From NCBI RefSeq assembly GCF_026342435.1, contig NZ_JAPEMT010000001.1, positions 1,234,501-1,298,500 on the forward strand: 64,000 nt of DNA, read 5' to 3'. The translations under genes and the position numbers were made by a program. The notes beneath the pieces are model-generated. The model was not told the origin of the DNA and made no database searches. It was given only the letters and a program-made list of their open reading frames with translations. Each line of letters starts with the position of its first letter. The first letter of the stretch is position 1. Of this stretch, positions 34,760-44,277 are shown piece by piece. Origin of the DNA: Streptomyces sp. NBC_00237 (GTDB lineage: Bacteria; Actinomycetota; Actinomycetes; Streptomycetales; Streptomycetaceae).

Positions 34760-36116
34760 CCGAGGCGGCAGCAGCCTCCGCCGCAGCGGTTTCCGCGGTT
34801 TTCGGCTCTTCCGGGGCCTCCGACGCAGCAGCGGCCGTGACCGGCGGTGCGTCGTTCATGGTGCGCCAGGCCGGGAAGACCAGCGGGCTCAGCGTGACCA
34901 GGAAGTAGAGCCCGCCGACCAGCAGCAGGGCCGTGGTCAGGCCCGCGCCGTCGGCCAGGAAGCCCGCCGACAGACCGCCCAGCGGGATCGTCAGCTGGCA
35001 GCCCGCCGTGATGATGCCCGAGACGCGGGTGCGCAGTTCCAGCGGTACGCGCTCGTAGACGATCGTGGACAGGATCGGGTTGAGCGTGCCGATCAGCAGC
35101 CCGCCGATCGCCAGGGTGACCGCCAGCGGCAGCGTGCTGTCCGTCAGCGCGGCGACCAGGAAGCGCGGCACCTCGCCCACGAGGAACGCCACCGTGAACA
35201 CCGCCCGCCGCGAGAAGCGGTGGCCCACCGCGCCGTACAGGAGCGCCCCGAGCAGGGCCGCAGCGCCGAACAGGGCGCTCAGGAAGCCGAGTTGGGTGGC
35301 TCCGCCGAGGTTCTCCCTGGCGTGCACGGGGAAGAGGATCGAACCCCACGACTGGTTCAGCCCGTTGGTGAACATCACCATCAGGACGACCGCCGTCAGC
35401 AGCCCGCCGGAAGCCACGTATGCGTACCCCTCCCGCAGGTTCCGGCGGTACGCGGCGAAGGAGGTCCGGGCGGCGGACTTCATCGGTTCGGCCGCCCGCA
35501 CCCCGCGCACCCCGGCCGCGATCAGCGCCGCCGAGAGGGCGAACGTCGCCCCGTCCAGGAGGAGTACGGCCTCCGCGCCGAGCACCACGATCAGTACGCC
35601 CGCCAGCGAGGCACCGGCCATGCGTGCCCCGTTCGACGCCGCCTCGAAGAGGGAGGCGGCCCGGGTGATGCTCGTACCGGCGCGTTCGGCGAGGTCGGGG
35701 ATGAGGACCGACCGGGAGGTCATGCCGGGGGTCGCGACCAGGCCGCCGAGGGCCATCAGGGCGCACAGCATCCAGAATTCCAGCGCCCCCGTGTAGTGCA
35801 GCACCGGGATCGCCGCGACCGTCAGGCCGCAGATCAGGTCGGTGACGACGCTGGTGCGGCGCCGCCCGAAGCGGTCGATGAGCGGGCCGCCGACCAGCGC
35901 GGCCACCACCACCGGCAGCGTCGCGCAGAACGCCACGACCCCCGCCCGGCCCGCACTGCCGGTGGTCTGGAGCACGAACCAGGGCACGCCGATCAGGGTG
36001 AGCGAGTTGCCCGTGGTGGAGACGGCGTGAGCGGTCAGGAGGGCGGCGAGCGGACGCCGGTCGACCGCGCCGCCCCCTCTTCGGGTGTGGCTCACGGGTC
36101 TTTGGGTGTGGCTCAC
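34710..36116 (-). CDS. MFS transporter (enterobactin-exporter/MFS_3 type)
   Basis: 468 residues, twelve predicted spans (LAALLTAHAVSTTGNSLTLI, GPLIDRFGRRRTSVV loop, LIPDLAERAGTSITRAASLF), with an Ala/Ser/Pro-rich C-tail encoded antisense to the end of the Lon-like gene. Two GTG starts, 36116 and 36095, arise from a 21-nt duplication encoding VSHT repeats. The first overlaps the preceding small gene's stop by 4 nt. It forms an operon with the small gene and the ArsR regulator, so it is probably induced when that regulator releases. The cargo is unknown. Confidence 0.9.
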   Translation of the reverse strand: MSHTQRPVSHTRRGGGAVDRRPLAALLTAHAVSTTGNSLTLIGVPWFVLQTTGSAGRAGVVAFCATLPVVVAALVGGPLIDRFGRRRTSVVTDLICGLTVAAIPVLHYTGALEFWMLCALMALGGLVATPGMTSRSVLIPDLAERAGTSITRAASLFEAASNGARMAGASLAGVLIVVLGAEAVLLLDGATFALSAALIAAGVRGVRAAEPMKSAARTSFAAYRRNLREGYAYVASGGLLTAVVLMVMFTNGLNQSWGSILFPVHARENLGGATQLGFLSALFGAAALLGALLYGAVGHRFSRRAVFTVAFLVGEVPRFLVAALTDSTLPLAVTLAIGGLLIGTLNPILSTIVYERVPLELRTRVSGIITAGCQLTIPLGGLSAGFLADGAGLTTALLLVGGLYFLVTLSPLVFPAWRTMNDAPPVTAAAASEAPEEPKTAETAAAEAAAASVSSSEPSPPRPSSPAP

Positions 36117-36325
36117 GAGGCGCTGGCCGTACGGAACCGGGCGTCGCCGGAGGTACGGACGAGGCGCAGGCCCAACTCGACCAGAGCCCAGCCCAATTGG
36201 GACCGTACGTCCTTGCGGGGAAGGTCCGCCTTCGGTGCGGCGGCGGCCCGCCGGTCGGCGGCGGCCTGGCGCTGGAGGTCGTTGGAGCGGGCGTTGTGCA
36301 GGTGGCGGAAGGTCTCGGGGTGCAT
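36113..36325 (-). CDS. Small conserved-looking protein in the ArsR-MFS operon
   Basis: 70 residues, Ala/Arg/Leu-rich and helical (HPETFRHLHNARSNDLQRQ, LGWALVELGLRLVRTS). A good ribosome site GAGAGGAAG lies 8 nt before the ATG, and a GTGA overlap connects it to the MFS start, so it is translated. No membrane span or known domain was seen. Confidence 0.72.
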   Translation of the reverse strand: MHPETFRHLHNARSNDLQRQAAADRRAAAAPKADLPRKDVRSQLGWALVELGLRLVRTSGDARFRTASAS

Positions 36326-36413
36326 GGCGGTGCTTCCTCTCGGCTGTGGTGGTTCCGGGGGGAGGGGTGGGGCCGTGCTGTGGGGTGTGGGCGGGCGGAG
36401 GAGCGGGGGAGTA

Positions 36414-37112
36414 TCAGTCCCTGGCGAGGGGGAACGCGTGCACGTGGACGCGGTACTTCTCCGTCCCCTCGGTTCCCTCCTCGGGCCCCGTCTCGCGGTA
36501 GGACTCGATCAACTCCTGGACGCGGCGGCCCATTTCAACGGCCCGTTCGGGGTCGATCGTCATGGTGTAGTCGCTCAGCGTCGTGGCGTTCCGCCACTCC
36601 TCGGGCCACTCGTGGGAGTTGCCGAGGTAGGTGCCGATTTCCTGTGCGTGCTCGTTGGCGACCTGCTGCACGAAGAGTGCCGAAGCGCCGCGCACGGCCG
36701 GGTTGGGGCTGTCCGCCAGCGAGCCGTCGTACATGGTGCCGTCGTGGGCGGACTTCCACCAGCGCTCGCGGCCCTTGCCGTGCTCCGGGGCGTCCTCCAC
36801 GAAGCCGTACGCCGCCAGTTGGCGCAGGTGGTAGCTGGTGGCGCCGCTCGACTCGCTGAGCCGCTCGGCCAGTTGGGAGGCGGTCGCGGGGCCGAAGTCG
36901 CGCAGTGCCCGCAGCAGGCTCATCCGCAGGGGGTGGGCGAGACCGCGCAGGGTCCGGGCGTCAAGGACGTGCACCTTGCGCTCGGGAGTTCCGGAAGCTT
37001 CGGGAGTTCCCGAAGCTCCGGACGCTCCGGGGGCCTCCGGGGAAGCGGGCGGCGCGGAGGGCTCCGGTGTGGCGGACGGGGTCGGCGAGGCGGGCGCTGC
37101 GTTGTCGGGCAT
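36414..37112 (-). CDS. ArsR-family winged-helix transcriptional regulator
   Basis: 232 residues from ATG 37112. The first 45 residues are a Pro/Ala/Ser-rich tail. Then comes the HTH: VLDARTLRGLAHPLRMSLLR, ATASQLAERLSESSGATSYH, LRQLAAYGFVED and RERWWKSAHDG, typical of the HTH_20/ArsR group. The C-terminal half is helical and may bind a ligand. GGTGGAG precedes the start. Immediately upstream lies an extensive nested dyad (37126-37177) that is very likely its own operator. It heads the operon with the small protein and MFS exporter. Confidence 0.88.
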   Translation of the reverse strand: MPDNAAPASPTPSATPEPSAPPASPEAPGASGASGTPEASGTPERKVHVLDARTLRGLAHPLRMSLLRALRDFGPATASQLAERLSESSGATSYHLRQLAAYGFVEDAPEHGKGRERWWKSAHDGTMYDGSLADSPNPAVRGASALFVQQVANEHAQEIGTYLGNSHEWPEEWRNATTLSDYTMTIDPERAVEMGRRVQELIESYRETGPEEGTEGTEKYRVHVHAFPLARD

Positions 37113-37125
37113 GACTCCACCGTAA

Positions 37126-37177
37126 AGTTGCAAAGAACACGTTGCAAGGGTTTTTGTGCAACCACTTCTTTGCAACT
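37126..37177. promoter_or_regulatory. 52-bp nested dyad, probable ArsR operator
   Basis: Outer arms AGTTGCAAAGAA (37126-37137) and its exact complement at 37166-37177. CAC spacers on both sides. Inner arms GTTGCA (37141-37146) and TGCAAC (37157-37162) around 10 nt. Four GTTGCA half-sites are arranged with near-perfect symmetry. Confidence 0.75.
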
Positions 37178-37236
37178 CTCGGACGGCCTGCGAGAAGCCC
37201 AACTCCCGCCCTGATGGCCCTCCTTGGGCGGCGGGT

Positions 37237-37707
37237 TCAGGTCAGCCCGGACGCCTGCTCCACCAACGGGATGATCCGCAGCGGAACGGGATTTTCCATG
37301 ACGATCGCCGTGGAAGCCCGGACGATGCCGTCAAAACCCACAACCCGGTCGATCACCCGTTGAAGATCCGCGTTCGACCGGGCCACCAGGCGGCAGAGCA
37401 TGTCCCCGTGCCCGGTGGTGGTGTGCAGTTCCAGGACCTCCGGCACCGATCCCAGATGTGCCCGTACGTCCGCGCCCTGACCCTGTTTGATCTCCAGCGT
37501 CGCGAAGGCGGTCACCGGGTAGCCGAGCGCCGCCGGGTCGACGTCGGGGCCGAAGCCCCGGATGACGCCGTTCGACTGAAGGCGGTCCATCCGCGCCTGC
37601 ACGGTGCCGCGCGCCACCCCGAGTCGGCGGGACGCCTCCAGTACGCCGATGCGCGGCTCACGGGCCAGCAGCACGATCAGCCGTCCGTCGAGTTCGTCCA
37701 CTGCCAT
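37237..37707 (-). CDS. Lrp/AsnC-family regulator, divergent from hppD
   Basis: 156 residues, normal length. The N-terminal HTH is DELDGRLIVLLAREPRIGVL and EASRRLGVARGTVQARMDRL. The C-terminal RAM ligand domain is VTAFATLEIKQGQGADVRAH and VLELHTTTGHGDMLCRLVAR. It lies head to head with hppD with 123 nt between starts, so it probably senses an aromatic amino acid (tyrosine or phenylalanine) and controls hppD and itself. Confidence 0.9.
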   Translation of the reverse strand: MAVDELDGRLIVLLAREPRIGVLEASRRLGVARGTVQARMDRLQSNGVIRGFGPDVDPAALGYPVTAFATLEIKQGQGADVRAHLGSVPEVLELHTTTGHGDMLCRLVARSNADLQRVIDRVVGFDGIVRASTAIVMENPVPLRIIPLVEQASGLT

Positions 37708-38991
<1,284 letters not shown>

Positions 38992-39039
38992 CTCCCGTGC
39001 AGGGCGTGTGGCTTGTCCCTTGACGCCCTGACTTTGCTG

Positions 39040-39081
39040 CTGCGGCTCCGCGGACCTGCCCCGTGGGGCCGCAGTGTTTTT
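39040..39081 (+). terminator. Terminator downstream of hppD
   Basis: CTGCGGCTCC (39040-39049) pairs with GGGGCCGCAG (39065-39074) with one mismatch, followed by GTTTTT. The following stretch to 39310 is GC-rich and holds no gene that I can see. Confidence 0.75.
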
Positions 39082-39310
39082 CGGGTGGGGTGGGGGGGCT
39101 TTGGCGGGGCCGCGTTGGCTACCGGCGCGGTACTCGGGTGCGCCTGCGGCGGGCTGCCCCTCCCCGCCCCTTCACCTGAACCCTGACGGGGCTGGGGTGG
39201 GTTGCTGTTCAAGACTGGGGCTACGCCCCTCGCCCCCTGCACGGCTTCGCCGCGCGTCCTCAAACTCCCCCAAGCTCTCAACTCCGTTCGAGCAGGGGGG
39301 ACCCCCTCGA

Positions 39311-39437
39311 CGGGCTTGATTTGCCTGCGCGGGCTGGATTTGCTTGCGCGGGCTGGATGTGCCCGCGCAGGGTTGATTCGCCCGCGCGGGCTGGATTTGC
39401 TCGCGCAGGATGGATTTGCCCTCGCAGGGTGGATTAC
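39311..39437 (-). repeat. Seven-unit 19-nt palindromic tandem array ending in a stop codon
   Basis: On the minus strand, seven units of AAATCCAGCCCGCGCGGGC type (18-20 nt each) run head to tail. The first unit begins with TAATCC, whose TAA is the stop of the ATP-grasp gene. The core GCCCGCGCGGGC is self-complementary, so each unit can fold. There are no spacers. Confidence 0.88.
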
Positions 39438-40603
39438 GCCACCACGCTCCACGACGGCACCCCCGTCCGCCTCGTGTACAGGCCCTCCGACTCCCACCCC
39501 CGTAGTGCCGACCAGTCCCGCGAGACCGCCGCACGGTCGCCCCTCAGCCGGACCGTGCCCGGGGAGCCCGACGCGTCGACCGTCGGTTCCAGCCAGTCGC
39601 CGGGGCGTACCCGTGGCGTCAGCTCCACCGCCGTCGGCAGCGCCGACAACCGGCGTTCCCAGCCGCGCCCGGCGACCGTGCCCCGCTCCCGGTTCACCAG
39701 GGACACCGTCCGCACCTCGCTCCGCCCGGCCCCGGCCCCGTGTCCTGCCAGCGCCCCGCTCGTCAGCGGGATGTCCGCCCCCACCAGCAGGTCCGCCAGC
39801 ACCGACGCGTGCGTGGCCGAACCGATCCGGGTGGCCGCCGCCACCAGCACCGGGCCCCGCCTCGTCACGATCACCCGGCAGCGCATCGGCCCGTACGTCA
39901 CCCCCAGTGCCCTCAACACCGCCCGTACGTACGCGTGCACCTGCGCCGTCACCGGAGCGGACGGGTCCGTCGGCATCTCGAAGTCGGTCACCGGGTAGCG
40001 CCCGCCCACCGCGTGGCTGATCCGCTCCCACGACTCGACGACCGTGTGCAGCGGCCCCTCCGACACCGTGTGCACCACGAACTCCCGTCCCGGCAGGGCC
40101 TCTTGGAGCACCGGCGTACGGCCGGACGCCAGCGCCGTGCGGCACGCGTGCCACACCTCCTCCGCGTCCCGGCAGATCCGCGTCGGCGACTTCACCACCA
40201 CCCGCCCGAGCCCCCATGCCCGGAAGCGGTCGACCGCCTCGACAGGTGACTCGGGGCGGGCCTCCCGGGGCATCAACAGGCCCGCCTCCGCGAGGAGTTC
40301 GGCGGTACTGCGGGTGGGGCGGGGGTGCGTCGGCAGCAGCAGGGCCGTGGACAGGGCCTGTGCCAGCGGTGCGCCGCTCGACGCGCCCGCCACCACCCGC
40401 TGCACCCGCATCGCCCGCAGCCGGGCCACTGTACGGCGGAAGTCCGCCGCGTGGCCGAAGTCCTTCGCGTACGAGACCGTGTCGAAGGGCACGGCCGGCG
40501 GCCGCACCGTGCTGCGCAGATGGAAGCAGACGGCCCCCCGCCGGTTCAGTTCAGCGGCCAGGGCCCGCCCCTCGTCCCAGCCGTCGACCATGGCGATACG
40601 CAT
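39434..40603 (-). CDS. Orphan ATP-grasp-fold protein
   Basis: 389 residues. The N-terminal region resembles a Rossmann-like pre-ATP-grasp domain (MRIAMVDGWDEGRALAAEL). ATP-grasp features are RVVVKSPTRICRDAEEVWHA (the ATP-binding Lys), PVLQEALPGREFVVHTVSEG (the adenine-contact region) and MRCRVIVTRRGPVLVAAATR with IGSATHASVLADLLVG (the metal-site region, where the usual Glu/Asn ligands are not obvious). It resembles carboxylate-amine ligases used for amino acid or peptide conjugation. No partner biosynthetic gene is intact beside it, but a SARP-type pseudogene lies just upstream. Confidence 0.7.
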   Translation of the reverse strand: MRIAMVDGWDEGRALAAELNRRGAVCFHLRSTVRPPAVPFDTVSYAKDFGHAADFRRTVARLRAMRVQRVVAGASSGAPLAQALSTALLLPTHPRPTRSTAELLAEAGLLMPREARPESPVEAVDRFRAWGLGRVVVKSPTRICRDAEEVWHACRTALASGRTPVLQEALPGREFVVHTVSEGPLHTVVESWERISHAVGGRYPVTDFEMPTDPSAPVTAQVHAYVRAVLRALGVTYGPMRCRVIVTRRGPVLVAAATRIGSATHASVLADLLVGADIPLTSGALAGHGAGAGRSEVRTVSLVNRERGTVAGRGWERRLSALPTAVELTPRVRPGDWLEPTVDASGSPGTVRLRGDRAAVSRDWSALRGWESEGLYTRRTGVPSWSVVA

Positions 40604-40859
40604 GTGGTGCTCGTCCTCCCGTGTGGCCCGCTCACCGAGCGGGCTCCTCCAGTGACGGACACTCGCAGGCTCCGATCAACGCGGGATCAACGGCGCGACC
40701 AGTGGACGTTCATCGACGGTCGGGACAGTTCGATCCGCAGGCACGAGCAGAGCGAGGGGGCCGACATGTCCGCCACGACCAGCACGAACGCCGAAACGGG
40801 GGGGCAGCGGCGGTCGGCTCCGGCGCCCCCGCCCCGGACCCCGCTCTCGCCCCCGCCCC

Positions 40860-41160
40860 GCCCTGCCTCCTCACCTGCGCGGCGAGCTGCGCGGCGTGCG
40901 CGACGGCCGTCCCCTGCACCTCGGCACCCGGCAGCGGCGCGCCCTGCTGCCGTACCGCAGAGCACCCGTCTCCGCACGTGCCCTCGTCGATGGCCTGCGG
41001 GGCGAGGAGCCGCCCGCCCGGGCCGTCGGCACCACCCGGACGTACGCCTCGCGACTGCGCAAAGTGCCCCGGCCGACGTCTTCGTCTCGCGCAAGGTGCC
41101 CCCGGCCGACGTCCTCGCCTCGTACGGGGACGCCCGTCTGCTGCGGGTGCGCCCGGAGCC
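40860..41160 (+). pseudogene. Decayed SARP/AfsR-type activator fragment
   Basis: One frame gives LRGELRGVRDGRPLHLGTRQ, then QRRALL, then VSARALVDGLRGEEPPARAV and RTYASRLRKV, a clear match to the N-terminal winged-helix of SARP regulators. It lacks the usual AALLLREG-like segment. After a frame change, ADVLASYGDARLLRVRP matches the segment that normally follows. A 30-nt imperfect duplication (GTGCCCCGGCCGACGTCTTC and a near copy at about 41060-41120) sits at the break. The rest of the gene, including the BTAD domain, is missing. Confidence 0.72.
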
Positions 41161-41166
41161 CCTCGC

Positions 41167-42774
41167 TCAGTGCCGCCCGCGAGGCCCCGCCGGAGCCTCC
41201 TGCTTCCGCGCCCCCGAGCCGCTCGGAGCGGCCTTCCGCACCTTCGGCCGGTACCCCCAGACATTCCTCGGCCCACCCGCCGGCGGCTCCCCGAGCCGCT
41301 CCAGCGACGTCCGCGCCCTCGGCGCCCACAGCGGTGAGAACGACGGATGCACCCGCAGCGCCTCCTCCAAGTGCCGCCGCGCCGCCCCGTACTCGCCGAG
41401 CGCCCGCTCGATCTCCCCCCGGTGGTACAGGAAGAGCGCGTTCCGCGCCCCCTCCTTGACCGCCCGCCGCGCGTATGCGAGAGCCGCCTCGTCGTCCCCC
41501 GTACGGTGCAGCGCCCAGCCCAACGCGTCCGCGACCTCCGCTCCCGGATGCCTCGACCACTCCTCCCGCAGCAGGTCCACCGCCGTGTCCGCGTCCCCGT
41601 GATCGGCCTCCAGCCGGCCCAGCACCAGGTCCCCCCGCACCCCCTGCTTCCGATTCCACTCCACCTGCGCCCGCGCCACCCCGTACTGGGCGTCCCCGCT
41701 CCCCGTGGCCGCCTCCTCCAACTCGCCCCATTCCAGGGCGTACTCAGGTCGCGGTGCCAGCGCGAGCGCCGCCTTGTACGCCTTCACGGCCTCCGCCGTA
41801 CGCCCCGTCGCCGCCAGCACCCGGGCCCGCCCCGCGACCGCCTCCCCCCGCTTCCGCTCGATCCCGAGCGACGCGTCGTAGTACCCCAGCGCCTCCGTCA
41901 CGTCACCCCTCTCCCACGCGAGTTCGCCCGCCCGCCGCAACTGCTCCGCCCTCTCCGCCCCGCCCTCCGCCGCGACCACCGCCTGGGCCGCCAGCACCGC
42001 CGCGTCCTCCCGCCACCCCTTGTCCCGGTAGGTCTGCGCCGTCCAGCCGAGCGCGGCGGCCCCGCCCCGCCTCTCCATCAGCTCCTCGGCGGCCCGGCCC
42101 GCCGCCTTGGTGTCGCCCATCCGCCCGTAGGCGTCGATCAGCAGCGGATACGTCGCCCACTCCTTCGGTGCCTGCATCTGTACGACCTCGCCCCACCGCT
42201 TCGCCGCCGCGAAGTTCCCGCGCGCCTGCTCCAGCAGCCCCATCGCCACCATGGCCCCGAAGTTCCCCCGTTCCGCCGCCCGCGCCTTCAGTGAGTGCCG
42301 CAACGCCGCCTCGGCCCTCGGGTAGAACGCCGCGTCCGCCCCCCGCACCCCCCGCGCGACCAGCTCTACCCCGAGCTCCGTCCACACCCCCGCATCCCGG
42401 GGATTCGCCCGCGCCCGTGCGTCGAGGGCCGCCAGCGCCGCAGCCGAGCCGGGAGCCCCCGCCACCGGCTTCACCACAGCCTTCCCTTCCGTCCCCGACC
42501 GCCCCATCACCACAACCCCGCCCGCCACCCCCAGCACCACCACCACTCCCAGTGCGACCCCCGCCCGCCACCGCCCACCCCCTTTGGGCACCGCGGCCGC
42601 CTCACTCCCGCCCGCCCCCGGTTCCGCCGCACTCAACCCCGCCGCCGCCCCGCCGACCCCCGCACCGCCCCCACCCGACAAGGCTCCGGGACACGGCGCA
42701 GGCCCACCCCCAGGCCCCCCGGCAGCCCCGCACGACTCGACATCCGGCCCAGCCCCAGGCTCCATCGCATCCAT
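41167..42774 (-). CDS. Membrane-anchored tetratricopeptide-repeat protein
   Basis: About 535 residues from ATG 42774 (GTG 42804 is also open). A Gly/Ala-rich N-terminus of about 65 residues leads to one membrane span (AGVALGVVVVLGVAGGVVVM). At least eight TPR-like helix pairs follow: AALDARARANPRDAGVWTELG, AMGLLEQARGNFAAAKRWGE, LIDAYGRMGDTKAAGRAAEE, RAGELAWERGDVTEALGYYD, ARVLAATGRTAEAVKAYKAA and LYHRGEIERALGEYGAARRH (some truncated here). It probably scaffolds other proteins outside the membrane. Very high GC3 and Ala/Gly content. Partner unknown. Confidence 0.8.
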   Translation of the reverse strand: MDAMEPGAGPDVESCGAAGGPGGGPAPCPGALSGGGGAGVGGAAAGLSAAEPGAGGSEAAAVPKGGGRWRAGVALGVVVVLGVAGGVVVMGRSGTEGKAVVKPVAGAPGSAAALAALDARARANPRDAGVWTELGVELVARGVRGADAAFYPRAEAALRHSLKARAAERGNFGAMVAMGLLEQARGNFAAAKRWGEVVQMQAPKEWATYPLLIDAYGRMGDTKAAGRAAEELMERRGGAAALGWTAQTYRDKGWREDAAVLAAQAVVAAEGGAERAEQLRRAGELAWERGDVTEALGYYDASLGIERKRGEAVAGRARVLAATGRTAEAVKAYKAALALAPRPEYALEWGELEEAATGSGDAQYGVARAQVEWNRKQGVRGDLVLGRLEADHGDADTAVDLLREEWSRHPGAEVADALGWALHRTGDDEAALAYARRAVKEGARNALFLYHRGEIERALGEYGAARRHLEEALRVHPSFSPLWAPRARTSLERLGEPPAGGPRNVWGYRPKVRKAAPSGSGARKQEAPAGPRGRH

Positions 42775-42871
42775 CCCGCCACCATGCGCCAGTACGACGA
42801 GCACACCCGCCCACCGCGATCCATTCCGCAGACGGGTTCACACCGATGGCCCCGGGTGCCAGGCTGGCCCC

Positions 42872-44245
42872 ATGGACCTGGACGATCTTCAGAGCCGCCT
42901 CCGCACCGGCCTCCCGGACGACGCCCTGATCACGGACCCCGACGTCATGGCCTCGTACGCCCACGACATGGCCAGCTTCTGCGCCTCGGGAACCCCCGCC
43001 GCCGTCGTCCTGCCCCGGACCGTCGAACAGGTCCAGCACGTCATGCGCACCGCGACCGCGCTCCGCGTCCCCGTTGTGCCCCAAGGCGCTCGCACCGGCC
43101 TCTCCGGCGCCGCCAACGCCATCGACGGCTGCGTCGTCCTGTCCCTCACGAAGATGGACCGCATCCTGGAGATCAGTGCCGTCGACCGCACAGCCGTCGT
43201 CGAACCGGGCGTGATCAACGCCGTCCTCTCCCGCGCGGTCGCCGACCGGGGCCTCTTCTACCCGCCCGACCCGTCCAGCTGGGAGATGTGCACCATCGGC
43301 GGCAACATCGGCACCGCCTCCGGCGGCCTGTGCTGCGTCAAGTACGGAGTGACCGCCGAGTACGTCCTCGGCCTCGACGTCGTCCTCGCCGACGGCAGGC
43401 TGCTGCGGACCGGCCGCCGCACCGCCAAGGGCGTCGCGGGCTACGACCTCACCCGGCTCTTCGTCGGCTCCGAGGGCAGCCTGGGCATCGTCGTCCGCGC
43501 CGTCCTCGCCCTGAAGCCCGCCCCGCCCGTCCAGCTCGCCCTGGCCGCCGAGTTCCCGTCAGCCGCCGCGGCCTGCGAGGCCGTCTGCGCGATCATGGAA
43601 CGCGGTCACGCCCCGTCCCTCCTCGAACTCATGGACCGTACGACCCTCCGGGCGGTCAACGCCCTCGCCCACATGGGTCTCCCCGAAACCACCGAGGCCC
43701 TGCTCCTCGCCGCCTTCGACACCCCCGACCCGGCCGCCGACCTGGCCGCCCTGGGCGCGGTCTGCACGGAGTTCGGCGCCACCGAGGTCGTCCCCGCCGA
43801 CGACGCCGCCGAGTCGGAACTCCTCCTCAAGGCGCGACGCCTCTCCCTCACCGCACTCGAAGCCGTCAAGACCGCGACCATGATCGACGACGTCTGCGTG
43901 CCCCGCTCGAAGCTCGCCGCGATGCTCGACGGGACCGCCGCCATCGCCGAGAAGTACGACCTGACCATCGGCGTCTGCGCCCACGCGGGCGACGGCAACA
44001 CCCACCCCGTGGTCTGCTTCGACGCCGCCGACCCGGACGAGTCCCGCCGGGCCCGCGAGTCCTTCGACGAGATCATGGCGCTCGGCCTGGAACTGGGCGG
44101 CACCATCACCGGCGAACACGGCGTCGGCGTACTGAAGAAGGAGTGGCTGGCCCGCGAACTCGGCCCGGTCGGCGTCGAACTGCAACGCTCCGTCAAAGCC
44201 GCCTTCGACCCCCTCGGCATCCTCAATCCCGGAAAGCTCTTCTGA
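42872..44245 (+). CDS. FAD-linked oxidase, glycolate oxidase GlcD / D-lactate dehydrogenase type
   Basis: 457 residues. The FAD_binding_4 domain shows VVLPRTVEQVQHVMRTATAL, VVPQGARTGLSGAANAIDGC, PPDPSSWEMCTIGGNIGTAS and GYDLTRLFVGSEGSLGIV. The C-terminal domain contains the metal/active-site segment VCAHAGDGNTHPVVCFD and GEHGVGVLKKEWL. It oxidises a 2-hydroxy acid; which one is not clear. The ATG at 42872 was chosen because the conserved fold begins within 40 residues. It is a single gene, convergent with ssgG after 32 nt. Confidence 0.92.
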   Translation: MDLDDLQSRLRTGLPDDALITDPDVMASYAHDMASFCASGTPAAVVLPRTVEQVQHVMRTATALRVPVVPQGARTGLSGAANAIDGCVVLSLTKMDRILEISAVDRTAVVEPGVINAVLSRAVADRGLFYPPDPSSWEMCTIGGNIGTASGGLCCVKYGVTAEYVLGLDVVLADGRLLRTGRRTAKGVAGYDLTRLFVGSEGSLGIVVRAVLALKPAPPVQLALAAEFPSAAAACEAVCAIMERGHAPSLLELMDRTTLRAVNALAHMGLPETTEALLLAAFDTPDPAADLAALGAVCTEFGATEVVPADDAAESELLLKARRLSLTALEAVKTATMIDDVCVPRSKLAAMLDGTAAIAEKYDLTIGVCAHAGDGNTHPVVCFDAADPDESRRARESFDEIMALGLELGGTITGEHGVGVLKKEWLARELGPVGVELQRSVKAAFDPLGILNPGKLF

Positions 44246-44277
44246 CCCGCACGGGACCGCCGTACCCTCCGACCCGC

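Noticed and set aside
39311..39437. CRISPR array
   Set aside because: Units are directly adjacent with no unique spacers, are only 18-20 nt long, and no cas gene is nearby.
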